Positions 58,985 to 64,000 of a DNA stretch of 64,000 nt are shown piece after piece (positions within the stretch are counted from its first letter, which is position 1; each line of letters starts with the position of its first letter). A model generated the notes under the pieces. It worked only from the letters and a program-made list of their open reading frames with translations. It was not told where the DNA came from and did no database searches. A program made the translations under genes and the position numbers. The stretch comes from Haliclona indistincta (taxonomy: Eukaryota > Porifera > Demospongiae > Haplosclerida > Chalinidae), in NCBI GenBank assembly GCA_964017065.1, contig OZ024785.1:620001-684000 (forward strand), in the 5' to 3' direction.

Positions 58985-59345
58985 AAAGGAACCTGATATA
59001 ATGGGTTTCTAGTCTCAGCGTCACACCTAAGCTCATGCTATGATGTCAACTGGTCGACACATGTGTATAATCTCACTAGAAAGTGCAAACGGGAAATCGG
59101 AATGATTCATGAAGAAGCTACCCCTGAGACCAAAGCTAACATCAGTGTGGTGTTAGCTACATTGGATTACTGTGGTGCAGTGTGGGACCCACGTCATTCT
59201 ACTCATGTTAATAAACTAGAATCTGTTCTGTGTTTGCCGACACAATGATCACTAAGGTCTGGTACTCTTCATATTCTTCCATCCTGTCTAAATGCAACAG
59301 GATCCCTCTCTCAGTACATAGAAGAACTCAGTAGCTCAATGTGTG
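58985..59345 (+). pseudogene. LINE reverse-transcriptase C-terminal relic
   Basis: Open piece 59063-59248 reads KCKREIGMIHEEATPETKA, then LDYCGAVWDPRHSTHVNKLE. The YC.AVWDP....NKLE pattern is characteristic of the region after the RT domain in jockey/CR1-type LINEs. Flanking sequence is in frame only piecemeal. No tail or target duplication was found. Confidence 0.65.
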
Positions 59346-59697
59346 CAGTGGCGTAGGAATAAATGGTGCACCGGTGCTGGAGCATCAACTTGAATTTACC
59401 CAGTTAATAATATTCACTACTAAGTAACACGCCCAGTCTTCGTGAATATCATTATTAAACAGGCTTGTTATTACAGGCCCATGGCGCACAGCAATAATTA
59501 TTGCATATTTTCAAGGCGATCGTCCACGCAGCCGCCTCAGCAAGACCAACCAAGATCAAGACTGCAAATTCGCGGCACAACGTACTATAAATTGCATAAT
59601 CATGAATAATTAATTAGCAAAATTTTTCGGGCTCGCTTCGCTCGCCCACTTCTGTTGTCTAGTGCATCACTTTCGAAAATATCTTCCTACGCCACTG
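59346..59697. mobile_element. MITE with CAGTGGCGTAGGAA ends
   Basis: Inverted ends CAGTGGCGTAGGAA (59346-59359) and TTCCTACGCCACTG (59684-59697). CAGTGGCGTA-type ends are common in hAT MITEs, but the flanks do not give a clean 8-base repeat. Interior segments (ggtgca.cggtgctg.agcatc, cacgccca) recur near 47280 and, weaker, near 570-940, so this family seeds the segmental duplication too. Confidence 0.7.
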
Positions 59698-61138
59698 GAC
59701 TGTGTTATAACACACGTCATTTCCCATTGGAAGTCTCTTCCTGCTCCTATATAGTGTTTATAGTTCTTCTGCCTCTACTTTTAAACACCTTCTTTTTGAT
59801 CATGTCTGCTCCACTTTGTCTGTTTAGTTTTATCGTTATTACATGATCTATCCTCCTGAACTGTTTGCTCACTTATTTATTTTTGGGCGCCATGTTTTAT
59901 TAGCTTTTATCTACCTAGGCTTCCACAAATGTATTCTTCACTCTGTGCATTAAACACCTCATAACTGCATACGAATCTTTGAATGGAATTCAGCAAGTTC
60001 ATGTTGTAGAGTCATGCAATATTATATTACATTATGTATTGCACATTCACAATTACTTCATATTTCATAAAACATTCTCATACTTCATCAAATCAAACAT
60101 AGTTTACTACATTATACTTGTGTATAGTGAATGATGTGTAGTTTATGATGAATAACACTGAGCTCTGTTATTGCCTGAAAGCAGCACAACAGGACTTGCT
60201 GAAGGAACACACTAGTGAACTGACAGCTTCTCTATGTTCAAAAAAGAATAGTTCATTAATAACAAGTATAATGGATTACAACAAGGGGCATGATGGAATG
60301 TTCATGCTGATAATGACAAAACAAGCTATGATGCAGGTACACGCCCACAATGAATTCTGTAGATAGCAAAAGAAACCACAGATTTTTGAAAATATACAGG
60401 TGTTAGAAATGCCCGGGATTACAAGAAATGATGAGTTTTGGTTGTGTTTCCCATGAAACAAGTAGCTAACAGAACATAGCTCGTGTATGAGTGTCAAAGC
60501 TCTTATACATGTTATTGGTATGAACCACACTGCCAGTAGAACCTCATTAAGAATTGATTATAACGCCCATTTTTGGTCAGCAACGATCATGATACAAGAT
60601 ACTGACATTGCTACATTTGCCACATAGCTCCATGGAGGCACAAACTGTACAAGACACTCAGTACAGTTACAGTCTCTCCTCAGTCTCTCCTCAGAGAGAC
60701 CGAGGAGAGACTGAGGAGATAGACAAACAGAATAATCAAACACGCTCTAAAATACATCAGAAGCTATATAAGGTAGCAGAGGCACTAATGCAACTCATCA
60801 TAATTATTGCTAAACTCACACATCATAACTAGTGACTTACTATGAGTGAGTATTGATCACCATAGCAACGTACCAGCACTGCTGTGATTGTGAGTGATAG
60901 TAGAGAGACGATCGAGACCAGTCCTGAAGGAAGGAAGGAAGAGAGTGAGATACTATACCACATGTAGTTGAGACATACCAATTTAAAGATACCAAATTTA
61001 TTAGAGCGTGGGTCAATAAAGGAGAGCATGTGTATGGTTCATATATTGTACAGTGATACCATAATAATGTGTCCATATCTCAGGAGGTCAATACTAGTAT
61101 GTAAGACTGGCTGAACATTCTGTACCAAGAGGTAAATA
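59698..61138. other. Intergenic, no supported gene
   Basis: Open frames at 60145-60366 (plus) and 60829-61029 (minus, with a hydrophobic stretch SIVSLLSLTITAVLV) have no matching exons. A local inverted repeat (ctcctcagtctctcctc against gaggagagactgaggag) sits at about 60676-60719. Confidence 0.4.
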
Positions 61139-62356
61139 ATTAGGGAGGCACGGTAGTGCCTCCCTATGTAGGGTTGAACGAGAAAACAAGATGGCGGCTA
61201 CATACAATGTATTAGCGTTCAAACGCTGTTATTTCGCCTGGTGATGAATTTTATACGTCCAAAGACACTTAGATCTGCTCTCTGGCGTTGCCCCATCTTA
61301 CAATAGCAAGGAGATCGCTCGAAATTGATGCTAAAGTGACGAACCTGGAAACGGTGAAAAATCGAGTTTCGTCATCTTCGTCTTCTTCTTTCTTCTTTCT
61401 TCTTTCTTCTTTCTTCAGCGCGCCTAGCGCCTTTACTCGAGCAGTGCCGAGACCAAAACACCCACGAACAGTCGTGAAATTCTCCTGGCAGGTGCCTTTT
61501 GAACTTTGTTTTTAGCGTAACGGCGATATAAATTCCGCGATTTCTCGATCGTGATCCATTGTCAGCTAAGTGTTAGACGCCATTATTGTGATTGCGCAAT
61601 ACGCACGTGACCAAGCAGTGGTTAGCGCACGTGACCAAGCACTAGCTTGAGTATCTCCGCGCCGTATGGATCACGGAGAACACATAGCTGTCTGGAGTCT
61701 TCGAAGAACGGTAAGCTCGTATAGGATGACCATTCTGCGCTTGCTAGATAATTATAACCGCCGTACAGATATACAAACTAGTGTGGGCGGGGCTTGTATG
61801 CATGCATATGTATGCGTAGGCGAGCTGATATGTACAGCATAACAATTATTTTTAGCTACAAGTTTAAAATTGTTAATAATAAAGAAAAGCCATCAACAAC
61901 AGGAAAACTAAATCAATGGTGGAAACAAAAACGGCTCAGTACGTGCATGATATTGAACTGCACTTCACTAAAAATTAAAAAGGACACAAACAAGAAATTA
62001 AAAAGATTTCTATCGAAATCAAAAGGATGTAGGGTTGTGAAATCTACCACTGGTTCACAATGTAAACTAACAAGGAACAAGCATGGAATAGTAACACGAT
62101 TGACTTGCTAACAGACCATAGGTCCCTACATCAGTGGCTGTACGTAGACAAGCTGAATGCACGTCAGGTGTCAGCAGTCAATAGCAACTAAGTCAACCAC
62201 AGCAGCCACTGATGTAGGGACCTATGGTCTGTTAGCAAGTCAATCGTGTTACTATTCCATGCTTGTTCCTTGTTAGTTTACATTGTGAACCAGTGGTAGA
62301 TTTCACAACCCTACATCCTTTTGATTTCGATAGAAATCTTTTTAATTTCTTGTATA
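61139..62356. mobile_element. Foldback element with terminal 149-base hairpin, copy 2
   Basis: Second copy of the element at 23306-24519. The start gggaggcacggtagtgcctccc is a perfect small hairpin here. The perfect 149-base arms are 61992-62140 and 62203-62351, around a 62-base loop. A ttctttc microsatellite lies at about 61384-61418. Because of the arms, two open frames (61794-62111 plus, 62232-62489 minus) share the same C-terminal residues; neither is a real gene. Confidence 0.75.
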
Positions 62357-62625
62357 GTAGACAGTGGTAAGGTAAGATAAAAATGAGGGCAAGGGAACAG
62401 CAGGAGGAAGAGAAAGGATTATTTTTCTGTTCGTACCTAGCTGATCCAAGGGAGTTAGCGGTAGGAGATATAATAGAATAGAGACACAAGCATCTTACTA
62501 GACCTTGGCTCTGTGTGATGGTAACAGGACGGTCACTTCACACGATGATGACTGTGATCGGCTGAACTCAGTTTATATTTCTGGACAGCAAGACATACGC
62601 GTGTCAGTAAACAGGTTAAGAAGCA

Positions 62626-63046
62626 CTAGCTCACATCAATGAGTTTCTCTTGAATCCTGATCCACTTTTCCTGTGAGTTGAGGCACATACAACATCATCA
62701 GAGAACAACATTAGTGCTCCTTCCTTACGATTACCACACTACACAGTAATGACACTGTACACACACACACATAGACCAGCCCCTCACCACAATCTCTGTG
62801 ATGGTGTCATGTCGTACTAACACACTGTCAGGCACTGAGTGCCTTCTGAGTGAACTGTTGAGTGAGAGAGTGAGAGAGTGAGAGAGTAAAGTGGGAAACT
62901 ATTTACAACAGTTGCTTACAGTACTGAAGAACAGATCACCAAGACACTGGTGAGATGTGACCTGAACAGAGCCAGAGAAGCACTCTATCATATTCTGTAG
63001 TGATGTCCCATACTTCATCAGGCATCATATGTAGCTTCTTCATTAC
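62626..63046 (-). CDS. Three-exon 3' fragment of an unrecognised gene
   Basis: Exons 63046-62940, 62854-62788 and 62670-62626 join in phase (0, 2, 0) with good GT/AG borders. They encode VMKKLHMMPDEVWDITTEYD, then a segment with LLWLCSGHISP, RRHSVPDSVLVRHD and a final EKWIRIQEKLIDVS before the stop. The consistent phasing over three exons supports a real gene. A candidate upstream exon at about 63173-63094 has one phase that does not fit, so the 5' end is unknown. A decayed copy of part of the first exon lies at 3915-3985. I recognise no family. Confidence 0.45.
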
Positions 63047-63414
63047 CTACAGTAACACTATTAGAGTATATAGTTGTGTGATAGATGTCACCTGTTTATA
63101 GTCAGAGATTCCATGTGATGACATCTATTAGTGACATGTTGGATGTATGTACAGGCTCTGTCACCTAAAGTAAAGAACAGCAATGAGAAGCAGCCTCAAG
63201 GAGGGTGGAATAAAAATGATTTTATCATTATGGTGCTCACATTATCAGCCAAACCACAGTAAGTAGATGTTAATGATTTCATTATAAGTGTATTGACATT
63301 ATGACAACTGACTGTTTGTGTTTTGGTTCTATCAGTCAATTTGTATGAACAAGAGGAAAGTGTTCAAATAAGTCTCATCAAGGGCGTATAGAGAGAAGAG
63401 GGCATGCAACGCAT

Positions 63415-63516
63415 TAGTCTAGCTTGCTAGACCCTCAACGCTCTCTCGCTCGGGGCTCCGCCCCGTAACCCCGCCCATCGAGCGAGAGAGCGTTGAGGGT
63501 CTAGCAAGCTAGACTA
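63415..63516. mobile_element. 102-base hairpin mini-element with 8-base flanking repeat
   Basis: The perfect 37-base arms 63416-63452 and 63479-63515 flank a 26-base GC-rich loop. Direct repeats caacgcat lie just outside (about 63407-63414 and 63518-63525). Nearly the whole unit is stem, as in the smallest foldback MITEs; an 8-base duplication suggests hAT mobilisation. Confidence 0.75.
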
Positions 63517-63663
63517 GCAACGCATAGAAACATCGAAATCCTAGTTGTTACTAAAATTAGATTTTACGCCCACGCGGATGTGACATCACGCAAGGTTCAT
63601 AAAACGAGGACGCGTCATACAGCGTACTTGTCTAGGCGTGTCGAGGCGTGCTCCAATGGTAAA

Positions 63664-63957
63664 CTAGCTGACAAATCTACAATCGACATGAAGCTGTGGA
63701 TACTGGTGGTTGCCAACCATGTCGCGTATCACTAATGGCGTTGGCTGAGACGCAGGTAAAACGAAACTGCTGTCTATCGTTGGCGCTGTCGCTAATTCCT
63801 GCTGATCGGCTGCAGAGTATTTTACCAGCAACAGGCGACGAGCAGTATCGGACAGAGGCGAAGTCACGGTCTTTCTCCGCTTTGACTGGCGTGGCTGTGA
63901 TCCGCGCGCGCAGCATGGTATTGTGCAGTGCCAGTGTTCTTCAGCTTGGTCTGCCAT
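63664..63957 (-). CDS. Possible first exon, unidentified
   Basis: The start at 63957 gives MADQAEEHWHCTIPCCARGS, then QSKRRKTVTSPLSDTARRLL and a good donor (ggtaaaata) after about 44 codons, near 63825. It could be the first exon of a gene running left, with GC-rich CpG-containing sequence around the start. I found no partner exon. The basic KRRK stretch could be a nuclear signal. Confidence 0.35.
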   Translation of the reverse strand: MADQAEEHWHCTIPCCARGSQPRQSKRRKTVTSPLSDTARRLLLVKYSAADQQELATAPTIDSSFVLPASQPTPLVIRDMVGNHQYPQLHVDCRFVS

Positions 63958-64000
63958 TACTTTGTGTAGTGACGTCAGTTTCCGTTTACCCTCCGTATAC

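Noticed and set aside
61794..62489. Two proteins with identical C-termini on opposite strands
   Set aside because: The identity is produced by the perfect 149-base inverted arms, so neither is a gene.
1..64000. CRISPR arrays, tRNA or rRNA genes, bacterial operons
   Set aside because: No regularly spaced repeats, no cloverleaf-like sequence beyond the LTR primer-binding stretch, and the gene structures are spliced eukaryotic ones.

Overview
The window is eukaryotic. Coding sequence is split into short exons by introns of roughly 50-100 bases with clean GT/AG borders and consistent phases, and transposons are abundant. An Ig/fibronectin-III receptor array, short-chain collagens with a Cys-rich C-terminal domain, and AT-rich compact genes fit a demosponge such as Amphimedon queenslandica. 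That species name is inference; no search was run.

Layout. From 1.4 to 36 kb, with an outlier at 48-49 kb, lies a tandem array of related minus-strand receptor genes: signal peptide, one Ig domain, two FN3 domains, stalk, one membrane helix, tyrosine-rich tail. Copies are A (1.4-3.3 kb, intact), B (4.7-9.2 kb, transposon-interrupted), D (18.2-19.5 kb, broken), C (19.9-21.8 kb, intact), E1 (25.1-30.4 kb, one frameshift), E2 (30.6-33.0 kb, intact, with four ITIM-type tail motifs) and G (48.2-49.3 kb, truncated). B and E2 each start head-to-head with a plus-strand Ig-type membrane protein with a short tail (F1 at 9.3-17.9 kb, F2 at 33.2-35.5 kb), so the divergent pair was duplicated as a unit. 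A more distant relative, H (44.8-46.0 kb), appears secreted.

From 38.7 to 44 kb there is a second tandem family: two intact short-chain collagens around at least two scrambled copies. From 49 to 63 kb are single-copy genes: a nucleotidyltransferase-fold protein, a two-HMG-box mitochondrial protein (TFAM-like), a kinesin-4/KIF21-like motor with two 4-base frameshifts, and an unrecognised three-exon fragment.

Mobile elements are unusually easy to delimit because duplicated loci preserve the empty site. They include a pogo-like element in exon 1 of F1 (TA duplication), a Ty3/gypsy element in F1 intron 1 (5-base duplication), a 976-base hAT-like palindrome inside the Ig exon of B (8-base duplication), a TTAA-flanked foldback, two copies of an element ending in a perfect 149-base hairpin whose arms co-vary, a Penelope-like fragment, a 5'-truncated LINE with tail and target duplication, and several MITEs.

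Together the array looks like a multigene immune- or allorecognition-type receptor family. Extracellular exons are kept alike while cytoplasmic tails are swapped between a repeated YDTP/VAYGG type and an ITIM type. That functional reading is inference from domains and motifs.
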